DNA of 64,000 bases from Azorinus chamasolen (lineage: Eukaryota; Mollusca; Bivalvia; Cardiida; Solecurtidae). The DNA is taken from the NCBI GenBank assembly GCA_963576725.1, contig OY755241.1, positions 58,587,071 to 58,651,070 of the forward strand, in the 5' to 3' direction. A model generated the notes under the pieces. It did not search any database and had not been told where the DNA came from. It worked only from the letters and a program-made list of their open reading frames with translations. The translations under genes and the position numbers were made by a program. Below are positions 35,461 through 46,289 of this stretch, piece by piece; the first letter of the stretch is position 1, and each line of letters opens with the position of its first letter.

Positions 35461-38400
35461 CTTGTCCAACCATTCTCCTCCTCTTCTTAGGTAATGGTCT
35501 TTCATTTACTGTAATAAAATTGGCCAAATCCATTGATACATATATCTCAAAGTTCATTCTACTTATACAAAGGAAAAACGATAGTCATATGATAAATAGA
35601 GGATCTTACATGAGTGTTCATTACAAATTGATTTTTCTCATGGCAGATTATGTGATAAAAATTATTACCGCAACAGATTCAATTTTTCAATTGATTATTA
35701 TGTGAATAAATGACTGTACAGTAAAACCCAAGATAATAGGGACTTTAAATTATGTATAAATATCTCTCTTGGAAATATGTGTCATCTTAATGCAGGGTGA
35801 ACATCTTACAGACAGCTCCTTTTCTGCATGACTTTCACCCTCTTAAGCAGCTATTTGCCTAAACATATCTAAATTCTATATTTATGGTTTAGAGGGGTTT
35901 TACTGTACACAAATTACATATTGATTACCTAATTGTTTCTCTTTTTCTCCCTCATCTTCAACTGGGCAGGAAGATTTGTCGTTCATACATGTACTAATGG
36001 GTTCTTCATCTGAATAAATATTTGGAAAAAAAGGAATTAAACCCTTCACTTTTATAAAAAGGCATATTAATGTCTTGATATAGTTCTAGGCAAACAGAGC
36101 TGACCATGCTCAGACAATTCCTACAAGAGCTTTCTGATCTGAGGGGTCTTTATTGAGTAAACTGTTAAACAATGCATAACAAAAAAGGCATCAATATGAG
36201 GGAATGGGTTAAATTGTATTACCCTTTCTAGATAAAAATACAGGTAAATTTAATCTTAAAAAACAACAACAAAAAAAACCCAACTATATTTATAAATTTA
36301 TATCAGCATCTTTAGGACACAAATTTATTTTAATTAATTTATCTCGAGGCAACAATTAATATTCTTATGTGATTAACTGGATATTCTTAGGAGAACTATA
36401 CAAAATTTAATTTACAGTACCTAATTCAGTATTCTGTACAGCCGGTGTTGTTCTGCTTTCTGTGTATTGAAAAAGAATAATATCAAACGTTGTGCTTGTT
36501 AGTCCCCCACCAGTTACCGGTTGGGGGACTATATGTTTGCTCGATTCCGTCTGTCTGTCAGTCCCTCTGTCCGTCCGTCTGTCCATCTGTCACGCTTCTT
36601 GTCCGGGCCATATCTCCTACAAAGTTAGGCCAAATTCATTATAACTTCACACATTGAAGAAATATGATGAGGGCTAGTGTCATGCACAAGGACCATAACT
36701 CTAGCATCAATATTTTTGGAGTTATTCCCCTTTTACATATTTTTTGTCCGGACAATAACTCTTTATCTACTGGTTCAATTGATTTGAAACTTCACATATG
36801 AAAAATAAAAAAAAAATTTCAAAAATATTTAACAGGTCGTAAGCAAACAGACCAGACCAAGATCAGATATTTGATATAAGTCTATGCTATTTTCAAAACT
36901 GCAAACAGAGCTTATATGGAGAAAAGGGTTAATGTAGTCAGCAATTTTGTTTAGTGTTTAACTAATAACACTTAGCTAATAAGGCTAAAGAGTTATACAT
37001 ATAATTTGGGGATCAGGAGGTTGTAGGTCAAGTCTGTCCAACTTATCATAGATCTCTCAATGCTTGTGCTAAAAAAGTTATGGAATAAAGTAAATAAGAC
37101 AACAAATCGTTGAAAAGTATGCAGTTTCAATTCATGTAGTTACGATTTTTACCATTTGTGTTTCAGAGTAAATTTTTCCTGATGTTAAATGATGTACAAT
37201 ATAAATAATTTAATAAAGTGACAAGTTACATCCTTTTCATTACACATAAATACATACCACTTCCAAAAGAGTCCACACCTCCATTTATCCCCTCCAGTAC
37301 TACTTCGCGTAGTATTCCAACAATCTGAAATGTTTGAATCAGTGTATGTGTGATAATCAGATTGAATGAACAACTCAGTTATTATATTATAAATTGCTAA
37401 TGTAATTCTTCAAATTGCATATAATTAGGGTATTGCTACACTTGTTGCAATGTTGAAAACTTACATCGGTAGATCAACATACATGTACATATACGAAATT
37501 GAAATTTCATTTTGGTAATTAGTTTTGTCTTGTTTGAACTTAATAAACTGAGGAGTCAAAACTCAAGTTTTGACAGGACAACGTATTCATGTAGATGTAG
37601 AAGAAGGCAGTATATCATCTAGTAAAAATTGTAGTGATCGGCCTATATAAGGCATCTCCAACAGCCTTGCTGTTGGGTTAACACTTTAGCGATGTGGTTA
37701 GAATGTCGGACTATTATACAGGAGTCCGGGGTTCGAATCCCGGTAGAGGCCAGTAACGTTTCCTCCCTTATAATAACTTCAAAATAAATGGTGTTTAACC
37801 TTTTCCTCCCAGTCTTTTAATTGATCAGGAGCGGGTCCTCCCCCAGTCTCCTTCTGCAATTTTCTTCTTTCCCTTTTCTTTGTGTTGCTTTTTAAGTCAG
37901 CCCATTTCTTCTTCACTTCCTCTGAAGTCCTGCTTACAAGGGACTGTGAGTTAACACTGAAACAGTTAACACAAAACATCACGTATGTTTAGCATGCATC
38001 ATCAACTTCAGTAATCGCAGAACTCTTACAGAGTATAATCGCGATGAAAAATGGGTTAAAAGCACTTGATTTTGGTCAATCTAACTGAGAGCTAAACAAG
38101 GTTTATTGCAGCAACTGTTTATAACATCATCTACAATCACGATAAATTTAAGTACTTCGTGTCATTTTGCTATATCTACTTGCATTTATCATTCATAATA
38201 ATTATTAGTCTAAAATCTAACAAAACCTCGATTTCGAGTAGATCTAATCTCTAGGGGTTTTTAACCGCTTTCTTTTCTATCTTCAAATCAAATTGTATCG
38301 AATTCGTCTTGTTTATTTGCACAAGGTAAATATGATGTTAGGTAGATCTACCATCTAACGACGATATAGTGAGTTTACCTTGACACAACTACATCCCAGG

Positions 38401-38530
38401 CTTCATTTTTAACTTTTAAAGTTAAACTCGGACTAAGGCGGCCCTCAATGACAGACAGCTGCACTGTAATGGCGTCTACGAGTGCCACAGTTTCCACTTC
38501 TGTCCAATTGGCTTTTCGTTTTATTGACAT
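35461..38530 (-). CDS. Myb/SANT-like DNA-binding protein gene, six phased exons (Harbinger partner type)
   Basis: Exons read on the minus strand: 38,530-38,379, 37,956-37,800, 37,324-37,258, 36,459-36,421, 36,009-35,929, 35,508-35,461. All have gt/ag borders and matching phases (2,0,1,1,1,1). Exon 1 starts at an ATG and gives MSIKRKANWTEVETVALVDA and LTLKVKNEAWDVVVS. Exon 2 gives RTSEEVKKKWADLKSNTKKR and TGGGPAPDQLKDWEEK, the classic Myb/SANT-like (MADF-related) helix and GGGPAP linker. Exon 3 gives VVLEGINGGVDSFGSG. Exon 6 encodes a basic run (PKKRRRM), a likely nuclear localisation signal. This protein type normally binds transposon ends and brings in the HARBI1-like nuclease, whose last exon faces it at 33.5 kb. 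No stop or frameshift lies in these exons, so it may be recently active or host-used; the 3' end is unresolved. Confidence 0.65.
35719..35905. repeat. mariner-like MITE, 187 bp, in a Myb/SANT gene intron
   Basis: Perfect inverted ends CAGTAAAACCC and GGGGTTTTACTG, each flanked by TA. The interior has paired words tgcagggtgaa / ttcaccctcttaagcag. Fits a Tc1/mariner-type MITE (TA target). Confidence 0.65.
36030..36212. repeat. piggyBac-like MITE in an intron
   Basis: ttaaacccttcacttttat at the left and gagggaatgggttaa at the right; gcaaacagagctgaccatgc inside. Confidence 0.5.
36500..36790 (-). repeat. pearl-like element 3' end with single core
   Basis: The closing hairpin agtcccccaccagttaccgg / ccggttgggggact is followed by the inverse ACGG microsatellite (ctgtccgtccgtctgtcc) and one C150 core. 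The same ending in plus orientation is at 43,150-43,215. Confidence 0.65.
37687..37757 (+). repeat. tRNA-derived SINE head (A and B boxes)
   Basis: The A box tagcgatgtgg (37,687-37,697) and B box ggttcgaatcc (37,730-37,740) of the RNA polymerase III internal promoter are present, with a perfect T-arm (ccggggttcgaatcccgg). The sequence 5' of the A box cannot pair with gtagaggc, and the anticodon stem does not fold normally, so this is not a tRNA gene but a SINE head or tRNA pseudogene. It lies in an intron of the Myb/SANT gene, antisense to it. Confidence 0.6.
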
Positions 38531-38589
38531 TTTGGGCGTCTGCGGTGGTTTCTTTTGCGTCCGCGTTTCAACCGGAGGTTTGCGTTGCT

Positions 38590-38775
38590 ATGAGCTAATA
38601 CAGACTCTATAGTGAAGAGGGGTTACGAATTTCGCAGCTAAGAAGTTCGCAAGTGACTTTCGTACGAACGTGTTAGTGAAACGCTCGTAACTTTTTTCGT
38701 ACGAACTTCGTAAGCAAAATTCTTAAGCCTACGAAGTTCGTAAGTTACGAAGTTTAGTGAAACGGCCGCCATAAT
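38590..38775. repeat. small palindromic element rich in TACGAA/TTCGTA
   Basis: Many inverted words (cttacgaagtt, aacttcgtaag, cgtacgaac) let this ~180-bp stretch fold extensively; the ends gaaacg...cgttt are also inverted. It sits just upstream of the Myb/SANT start codon. Likely a MITE. Confidence 0.45.
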
Positions 38776-38924
38776 TGTGATGTATTATAGCAAACAAAAA
38801 ATCACATTACTAAATTCCTTGTAATATATTTAGTGGCTTCAAAAATAATTGTTAGACTTACCATTTCAAGGGATGAAATTGTCAGAATGTCTGGATCATT
38901 TTACATATTCAAATAGAAAACAAG

Positions 38925-40030
38925 AGATGTCACAGTCACGTGACAAATGCCCCCAGTCACGTGACAAATGCCCCCAAAAATTGTACCCTGTGGCCTTGAC
39001 CTTTGACCCATGGACCAAGGAGTTGACACATCGTCTTTGTGTGGTGAACATTTGTGCCAGGTTCCTTTACAAAAATTCAGATAAACAAGTAATTGTACCC
39101 TGTGACCTTGACCTTTGACATATGGACCAGGGAGCTGAACGCGACACATCGTCTTTGTCTGGTGAACATCTGTGCCAAGTTATATTGAAATCCATTGATA
39201 GATAAAGATGTTACAGACCGGACACAAAATTTGTGACAAAGTAATTTACCCTGTGACCTTGACCCATGGACCAGGGAGTTGAAAGCGTCACATCATCTTT
39301 GTCTGGTGAACATTTGCGCCAAATCATTGAAATCCATTGATATATAAAGAAGTTACAGACCGAACACGAAATTTGTGACAAAGTAATTGTACCCTTGACC
39401 TTTGACCTATGGACCTGGGAGTTGAAAGCGACACATCGTCTTTGTGTGGTGAACATTTGTGCCAAGTTATATTGAAATCCATTGATAAAGAAGTTACAGG
39501 CCGGACACGAAATTTGTTACGAAGTAATTGTACCCTGTGACCTTGACCTTTGACCCATGGACCTGGTAGTTGAACGCGACACATTGTCTTTGTGTGATGA
39601 ACATTTGTGCCAAGTTATATTGAAATCCATTGATAGATAAAGAAGTTACAGACCGGACACGAAATTTGTGACAAATAAATTGTACCCTGTGACCTTGACC
39701 TTTGACCCATGGACCTGGGAGTTGAACGCGACACATCGTCTTTGTGTGGTGAACATTTGTGGCAAGTTATAATGAAATCCATTGATAGATGAAGAAGTTA
39801 CAGACCGGACACGAAATTTGTGACAAAGTAATTGTACCCTGTGACCTTGACCCATGGACTAGGGAGTTGAACGCGACACATCGTCTCTGTCTGGTGAACA
39901 TTTGTAGCAAGTTATATTGAAATCCATTGATAGATGAAGAAGTTACACAGACCGGACACGAATTTGGGACGGAAGGACAGACGGACGGACGGACAATGCG
40001 ATTACTATTTGCCCGCCTTTGGGGGCATAA
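38925..40030 (+). repeat. pearl-like array of ~150-bp cores (family D), about seven units
   Basis: Same opening, units and ending as 20,478-21,430, with a well-preserved 3' ACGG microsatellite (acagacggacggacggac, about 39,977) and tttgcccgcctttgggggc. The first 24 bp of the head are duplicated in tandem (gtcacgtgacaaatgccccc twice, 38,935-38,975). Confidence 0.8.
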
Positions 40031-40589
40031 AAATAATTGGAATTATCATGGAAAAAACAAATCACAATAATGAAGGTATTTCATATCCATATGCGTAAAA
40101 AAGATTGCTATATCTAGGTAACGCACATTTTTGTCTGTGTTGGAAACGACACATATGTTCATATTTCAATCATGTACCCTGAGAAAACCACTACATTCAT
40201 GTTCAAAAGTGTTTGGATACTGTCAGTTTATACTTCAAAGTTTCAAACTGAACTGTTATTAAATAGTTTAAACGTATATAGTTTTGACGTTTTTCATATG
40301 ACTAATGCACCTACTTATTGAGAATGCGTGAAAAGCGCTTTATATGGCGCGTGCGACCTCTCTACGTCATCGCTCAAAGTTTTTTTCGATTGTAAATAAA
40401 ACACTTTTAGATACAGAGCCGAAAAAATAGGGAAACACAGGTAAATTGAATGAAACTTTAAAGAAAAAGATTATTTTCATCAAAAATATAAACATTCTCA
40501 TCACGTGACACCATTTATCTAACAATATTTCCCAAACATAATCCGTTTACAACTGAATCTAACAAAAGCATAATATTTGATCGTCCCGC

Positions 40590-40925
40590 AGTGCATGGCT
40601 TTACAGGTTGTGATACTGTTGCAATGTGTAAAGGTATGTGAACATGTAAAGTTGTTAGAGTAATTGGGACTAAGAAACATCTAGCTGATGTCATAGTAGA
40701 TGAAACAGCCACTATTGGCAGTGTGGTTTATAAATCAACTAAATTTGTTTGCTTTTTAATACGGCATTGAAAGTATGTGGGACGCCAGAGTAAGAGCTTG
40801 AACTAAGAAGTCGGGAAAGTATCTATCAACAGCTGAGTCATTCAAGCAAAATGCCAAAAGAGCACCGTCAGATTATTGTGTGGAAGCATGCATTTTATCA
40901 GGACCAACCAAATTTAAACCATGTG
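40590..40925 (+). pseudogene. fragment of an uncharacterised bivalve repeat protein (HGFTGCD motif)
   Basis: Reads VHGFTGCDTVAMCKGM, then after a stop GTKKHLADVIVDETATIG, and further on SFKQNAKRAPSDYCVEACIL. The (H/A)(G/A)FTGCD motif is familiar from uncharacterised multi-copy invertebrate proteins. Several stops. The assignment is from memory only. Confidence 0.35.
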
Positions 40926-41084
40926 AATTTGGAAACCACAACAAGAGGAAACTAGAACTACCGCTATAGGTGATGAATACCCCACTAGCACATTTGACAT
41001 AGAAATCGGGGTTATAGAAATAAAGCTCCTGACCAGACGGACATGGTGACACCAGTATACCCGCCCAAAAAAAATCGTTTGTGG

Positions 41085-41416
41085 GGGTATAATAAATACA
41101 TTGTTGCCATGGCAGACCATTTTAGTAATTTCTCTGTAGCAGCTACAATTTCAGACGAAACCTCTTCAAGTGTGGCAAACTGCCTCACACATTAGTAATA
41201 TACGGCCCAATGGACTCCATCATACCAAATCAAGGTCGTGAATTCACAAGCAAGGTCATTGATCACCTGACAAGTGAACTAGGCATTGATCATAGGATCT
41301 CGAGTGCAAATCATCCACACACAAATGGACAGCGGGAAAGGGACAATCGAAGATTGAAAGAAATACTGCAAAAGACAACCAATGAAAATGGTGCCAAATG
41401 GGATAATGCTAGATAG
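41085..41416 (+). pseudogene. Ty3/gypsy-like retrotransposon integrase core fragment
   Basis: An upstream frame reads IVAMADHFSNFSVAATISDE (first catalytic Asp in MAD), followed by stops at about 41,193. The next frame gives NQGREFTSKVIDHLTSELGI, then HPHTNGQRERDNRRLKEIL (catalytic Glu in QRERDNR). The second catalytic Asp, normally DQGREF, is Asn here. Frameshift, stops and the D-to-N change mark it as dead. No zinc finger, RT or LTRs were seen around it. Confidence 0.7.
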
Positions 41417-42064
41417 TGTCCTGTTTTTCATTTCATTATTATTACTACTATAAAAGACTCATATTTCATGAATTCCTTGTAAATATGTCCTTTTGTTTTC
41501 ATTCAACCTTTACGATCTATCTGTATGAGTTTTTTCATGTTCAACATGATCAGTATGTGGACCACACGTAGACCATTGCCGTTGTATTCAGAAGATGTAG
41601 GACCCTGTATATCTAGAAAACGTTTCCCTACAGCCTTTTAACCGAATTCCCTGACCGTGGTTACCGCATTTAGACCGAAAACGTTGGAAATGGACCGTTG
41701 GGTACAGGCATGTAATTCTATAGACAGCTTAAAACAGGCTTACGTTCGCCCCGAAGAATAAATCTGCAATAGTCCAATAGCCAGAACATCGATTTGATTG
41801 GGTATGTCCAAATGGGACATCAGATGAAACTTGTAGGTTGTTTTGCAATCCTGAAAAAAAGCATTATGTACACACCTGTTTTTGTTTGAATCTATATAAT
41901 CGCAGTCAAAGTTGGTGATTAATACTTATACTTTGGACTTTTTTAAAACTACTCTTATTGTACCAGCAATGATTCATTCATACCAAGGTCTACCTAAATC
42001 TCATATAGTAGCAGCAAATGTGTTTAAAGTAGTTAATAACCCGATCATATTAAGTAATGAATGA
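41417..42064. other. no gene seen
   Basis: Unique-looking AT-rich sequence with no open frame of interest and no repeat that recurs in this window. Confidence 0.5.
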
Positions 42065-42308
42065 ATCTTGTGTGGCGGCCGTGAAGCGTCGCCCCATGCT
42101 TCATTCTCAGTTTTGTTATACCTTCTAATCCTTCGAGATCATGAATTTCAGTACTTCTTGTTCTGAAAAGTGAATACCGGTAATAGGGGGCGTGAACAGT
42201 GTTGCACTTTCAATTACTGTTCATGAACAGACTCAATAAAAACGAGTCTGCAATTATCTCTTTTGTTGCAATTTTTGCGCTCGGGGAATCACCTCCTTTC
42301 AGAATTTA
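42065..42308 (+). repeat. repeat X, long copy
   Basis: It extends beyond the core of other copies with cttgtgtggcggccgtgaagc...ttcattctcag, so this is nearer full length. The 3' edge is ggggaatcacctcctttcag. Confidence 0.65.
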
Positions 42309-42334
42309 TAATCTTCACAACAACAGGTGTTAAG

Positions 42335-42589
42335 TGCTTGTGTGGCGGCCGTGAAGCATCGCCCTGTACTTCATTCTCAGTGTTGTTATACCTTCTAATC
42401 AGTCGAGATCATGCATTTCAGTACTTCTTGTTCTGAAAATTGAATACCGCTTAAGCCGGTGCTAGGGGGCGTGAGCAGTGTTGCACTTTCAATTACTGTT
42501 CATGAACACTCAATAAAACCGAGTCTGCAATTTTTTCTTTTGTGTTGCAATGTTTGCTCTCGGGGGATCACCTCCTTTCAGAATTTATT
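42335..42589 (+). repeat. repeat X, second long copy in tandem
   Basis: Same extended 5' part and same orientation as the copy just upstream (26 bp apart). Inner stem-loop intact (cactcaataaaaccgagtct, slightly changed). Confidence 0.65.
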
Positions 42590-42829
42590 ATCTTTTTCTT
42601 CCATGTTACTTTAGGAGAAATAATGGTTACGTGTACTATAGTTTTTTTGTCTTGATCTTTTTTAAAGTTGACCAAACTTGTTGAATTCCAATTCAAAATG
42701 GAAAACGCAAGCGGGATTTGAAAATACCAAATGACTTTTGGTTGGCTGCTGGGTCTGGTCACCGGTTGCTCACGTTCGGTCTGGTAATTGGATGGCTGCT
42801 AAGTCTGGTCACTCGGCTGTTTACACTGA

Positions 42830-43215
42830 AAACAAGGGCATGTTGTATTGCTATGCAAGGCACGAGTCCCCCACCGGACTAAAAGACCTCCACTCTCGCC
42901 ACCCCAACCACCCATGGTGTGGTTGACCATGGTATATACATGACCACCTGAATGGTATTAGTACCTACTTCCATACATTGAATCAGTAAATAAAGTTATT
43001 GTCCCGACAAGAAAATATGAAAAAGGGGAGTAACTCTAAAAATATTGATGCTAGAGTTATTACCCTTATGCATGACACTACACCTCATCACGCTTCTTCA
43101 ATGTGTGATGTTATAATGAATTTGTAGGACATATTGCCCGGACACGAAGTGTGACAGACGGATGGACGGAATCGAGCAAACCTATAGTCCCCCAACCGGT
43201 AACTGGTGGGGGACT
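42830..43215 (+). mobile_element. pearl-like element with one core
   Basis: A head with gcatgttgtattgctatgcaa (compare 56,160), one C150 core inverted, the ACGG end gacagacggatggacgg and closing hairpin agtcccccaaccggtaac / tggtgggggact. Confidence 0.6.
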
Positions 43216-43286
43216 AATAACTGGATGCGTGGTCTGATCAATAGGTAGCTACTGCCTGGTCAATATGACTTTTTTCTGCGGCAACG

Positions 43287-43321
43287 TATTATTTGCGGAT
43301 GTCGTCTGTCCGCAAATAATA
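43287..43321. repeat. 13-bp perfect hairpin
   Basis: tattatttgcgga (43,287-43,299) and its exact inverse (43,309-43,321) around a 9-base loop. Context unknown. Confidence 0.5.
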
Positions 43322-43799
43322 TATGCACAAACTATGCACATTCCCATACAGCAGTACACAAAAACCAGGTGACACTATCGGCAAACCAACATATATATAT
43401 GTTTACAAGAAAAATAGTTGATGCAGAGCATCAATGTCACCGAAATTATGCTTCAGTTATATGTTGTGTAAAGAGCGACCCCGGGGTCTTGCCGGCACAT
43501 GTATTGTGTGACTCGATCTCAGAAAATCCAAAGAACTTCCATTGAGGTTCATCAGAAATTGCTCTAATACATAAATATAGCTATTTTAACTAATTGCTTA
43601 GATCTAAATTATGTAAATTACTTTTTGTTGTTAAATCCGTAATTTTTTATTCAAATAAACAGATGTATATCACCTCCAGATCCTGTTTAATTTATTATGG
43701 AAAAGTGTCGGATGAATCAAAGTCGGCAAAATTTCAAACATATTTATCATAAAAGCTAAGCCGGCATTTGACAGTAAATCAATTCCGTAAGTGTATAAT

Positions 43800-44530
43800 A
43801 TTTGCTGTACGGACAAAACTCTATGTGGACAAAAACCCCATGGCCAAATGTGGCAAGGCGGACAAAATTCCATATGTAAATATAATTGGGCAATAAAAAT
43901 CATATTTTAGATGATTTGAAGAAACCCTCACTCAGAATATAAATTCAAAGCGAGATTTTTAAATGTTCAAATTTAAAGTTACACTCTGCACATATAAATA
44001 GTAGTTAAAGCATAATTCAAATTAGGTCAAATTATGAATAAATGAAGAATGCATTCATAGTTTAATGGGCTTTAATTTACTTTATGTATTACGGTGAGGG
44101 CAGGAAGATCTTCCATGATTCCTGCACAGTGTTGGTCGTTGTATACGGTGGAAACATTAAGTTAATAACTATGACAACTATCATTTTGCCTATCGGATAT
44201 ATTTTAGATTTGAATTTATATTCTAAAATACTATCTATGAAAAATAGTGTAGATCCCGGTTACATGATTTTGTTTGGTACATGCATGGTTTTATATCATT
44301 TTGCCTCAACATTTTACCATATGCATATAAAAACAGTTATTTATTACTTTATTCTCATTGCAATTATTTATTTATACTATTCCTTTTCTCATTTGTTTTA
44401 TTCTCCCTTGCTATTGCTCTGAAGTGCCATTTGTATATATAGTTCCTTATTTAGATACACAATTATGTTTCACATGGGGGTTTGTCAATGGGGTTATGTC
44501 CTACTTAGCTTTTGTCCTACACCCATAATT
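43800..44530. repeat. possible inverted-repeat element (GGACAAAA ends)
   Basis: gtacggacaaaactctatgtgg then acaaaaaccccatggccaaa near 43,806-43,850 is approximately inverse to catgggggtttgtcaatggg then gttatgtcctacttagctttt near 44,472-44,517. The span is about 0.7 kb, with two weak ORFs between. Confidence 0.4.
44084..44422 (+). CDS. 112-residue hydrophobic open frame, doubtful
   Basis: ATG start; two to three hydrophobic segments (ILPIGYILDL, YYFILIAIIYLYYSF). The sequence is AT-rich, which alone favours such codons, and no conserved motif is recognised. It lies between the inverted repeats at 43.8 and 44.5 kb, so it may be element cargo or chance. Confidence 0.15.
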   Translation: MYYGEGRKIFHDSCTVLVVVYGGNIKLITMTTIILPIGYILDLNLYSKILSMKNSVDPGYMILFGTCMVLYHFASTFYHMHIKTVIYYFILIAIIYLYYSFSHLFYSPLLLL

Positions 44531-45412
44531 TTTACCGCCTTTAGTCTAGTCAAACCCCTAATCCAATTAACACTTGTGAAAGGTCACGCTCTGCTGCATA
44601 CACCTTTATCCTGGCATATAACTTCTGACCTCGCTATAATCTTGGGGAATGATGTTTTTGACGCATTTCCTGTTCAGTATTTACAGTTTTTGCAAATTGC
44701 TTCCAAATTAAACACCGAGGCATTTATCAAAAAGGCAAATAGAGGCCACGATTTTTAACTCGTGTGTAAAAGCTTAGGAAACCCCATGCATGATTAGTCG
44801 CTATTTGAAGGTATTTTTTATATAAACAATTAGTTGTTTTAAATGCCCAACTTCCTGTAAACTATTTTAGGGATGCTGATGATGCAAACATTGAATAAGA
44901 ATGACCAAAGCGTCCGTCCTTGAGAAAATTAACATAAAAATGTTAGATGAAATGCCATCTCTGCGTGGGAGTAATTACTATTCATTTGTTTGGCAATTAA
45001 CTTCATTTTTGTCTGCCTGTCTTTATTGTCAAAATTAGTGTTTTTGACGCAGTTTCATCAATGCTTTTTACAACACATCAATAGCTAATATACGCTATTA
45101 GCACCAGCAGATCTTAAGTCCGTTTTATTTTTGTACCTTAAGTAATGTTTCGAATAAAAACCAATGCAGCAACCGGTCAATAGTTCATGGAAACGGTTTT
45201 ATATTGTGCAATTATATTACCTGCTTGTATGTGCTAATTTTATTTTCAACAATTTGTAGATTCTACTGCTAAAAGTAAGATACATATACTCTCATTATGT
45301 GTCTCTTATTTGCTTTCAAGCTATATATAGTAAATACTATCGCTTTATTCGCTGCCACAAATATTGAACACCAGGAAACCCCAAGTACTCAACCAAACAA
45401 GTTATTACTTAC

Positions 45413-45635
45413 CGATGGCTGACAGAAAGGCCTGTTTTTCTAGGATTTGTGTTCTAATATTTGCGTAGCACAACTGCTCCAATATGGTGCCTAGAATCTT
45501 TTGAATTCCTGCTGAATCCGCCACTTCTCTGCAAGAGTTACTTCCGGTCGACGGTAAGGTGTGGCGCGTCTGGGAACGAATGCATTCAGCCACTACTCTA
45601 CAATATACCGATATTCTTACATACATTCCTTCCAT
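45413..45635 (-). CDS. candidate 5' coding exon of a host gene
   Basis: An ATG at 45,635 opens 74 codons ending at an ideal donor, GCCATCG|gtaagtaat (donor at 45,412). The reading has MEGMYVRISVYCRVV, then SAGIQKILGTILEQLCYA and TQILEKQAFLSAI. GC content is higher than the surroundings. No downstream exon was found in 44,760-45,400 or beyond before repeats. Function unknown. Confidence 0.35.
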
Positions 45636-45867
45636 TGTTAGAAATGTTCGCCAATATTTGCCACATTTTAAAAAGTAATGGAAATCTGATTAAAATAACA
45701 CATTTATTTAAAAAAAATATGTAAATTTTTACGGTTGCGACATTGGGGCACGTAGAAAACATCCCTAATATAAATATTACAATCAACGGAAATGTATGGA
45801 ATCACGAATTAACCTGAAGTGTTCCGGTCCAAATTTATACAGTCTACATATCAATTTATATAATTGG

Positions 45868-46045
45868 AAAAGTAGTAAAGTCAAGCAGGCAAAGCCACAT
45901 ACAAGTCGCAACCACCACCAAAACACCAATAGACAGCATGACACATGATTTATATAATTGGAAAAGTAGTAAAGTCAAGCAGGCAAAGCCACATACAAGT
46001 CGCAACCACCACCAAAACACCAATAGACAGCATGACACACACACA
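45868..46045 (+). repeat. two tandem 5' fragments of family A
   Basis: An ~89-bp segment (gatttatataattggaaaag ... caatagacagcatgacac) occurs twice back to back. It contains the constant 5' edge of family A plus local flank, so the duplication happened after insertion. Confidence 0.65.
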
Positions 46046-46289
46046 CACGACCACGTCCTGTTTTTTCAAACGGGCGTATAAAGACTAGAACTATCACTAA
46101 ATCACATTTGACACAGAGATGGGGTTATAGAAATAAAGCTCCAGACTGCTAAATTTTCATTTATTAAATTACGAAAATCGAGATCATTCATTTATGTTTG
46201 AAGCGACAAATCAAAACCTGTTATCAGTTATCGCAGGTGCAGAACTTCAGATAGTGTTCAATAATACTGCAAAATTTAGAAAAGCTCCT

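Noticed and set aside
37687..37757. A functional tRNA gene
   Set aside because: A and B boxes are present, but acceptor and anticodon stems do not pair; more likely a SINE head.
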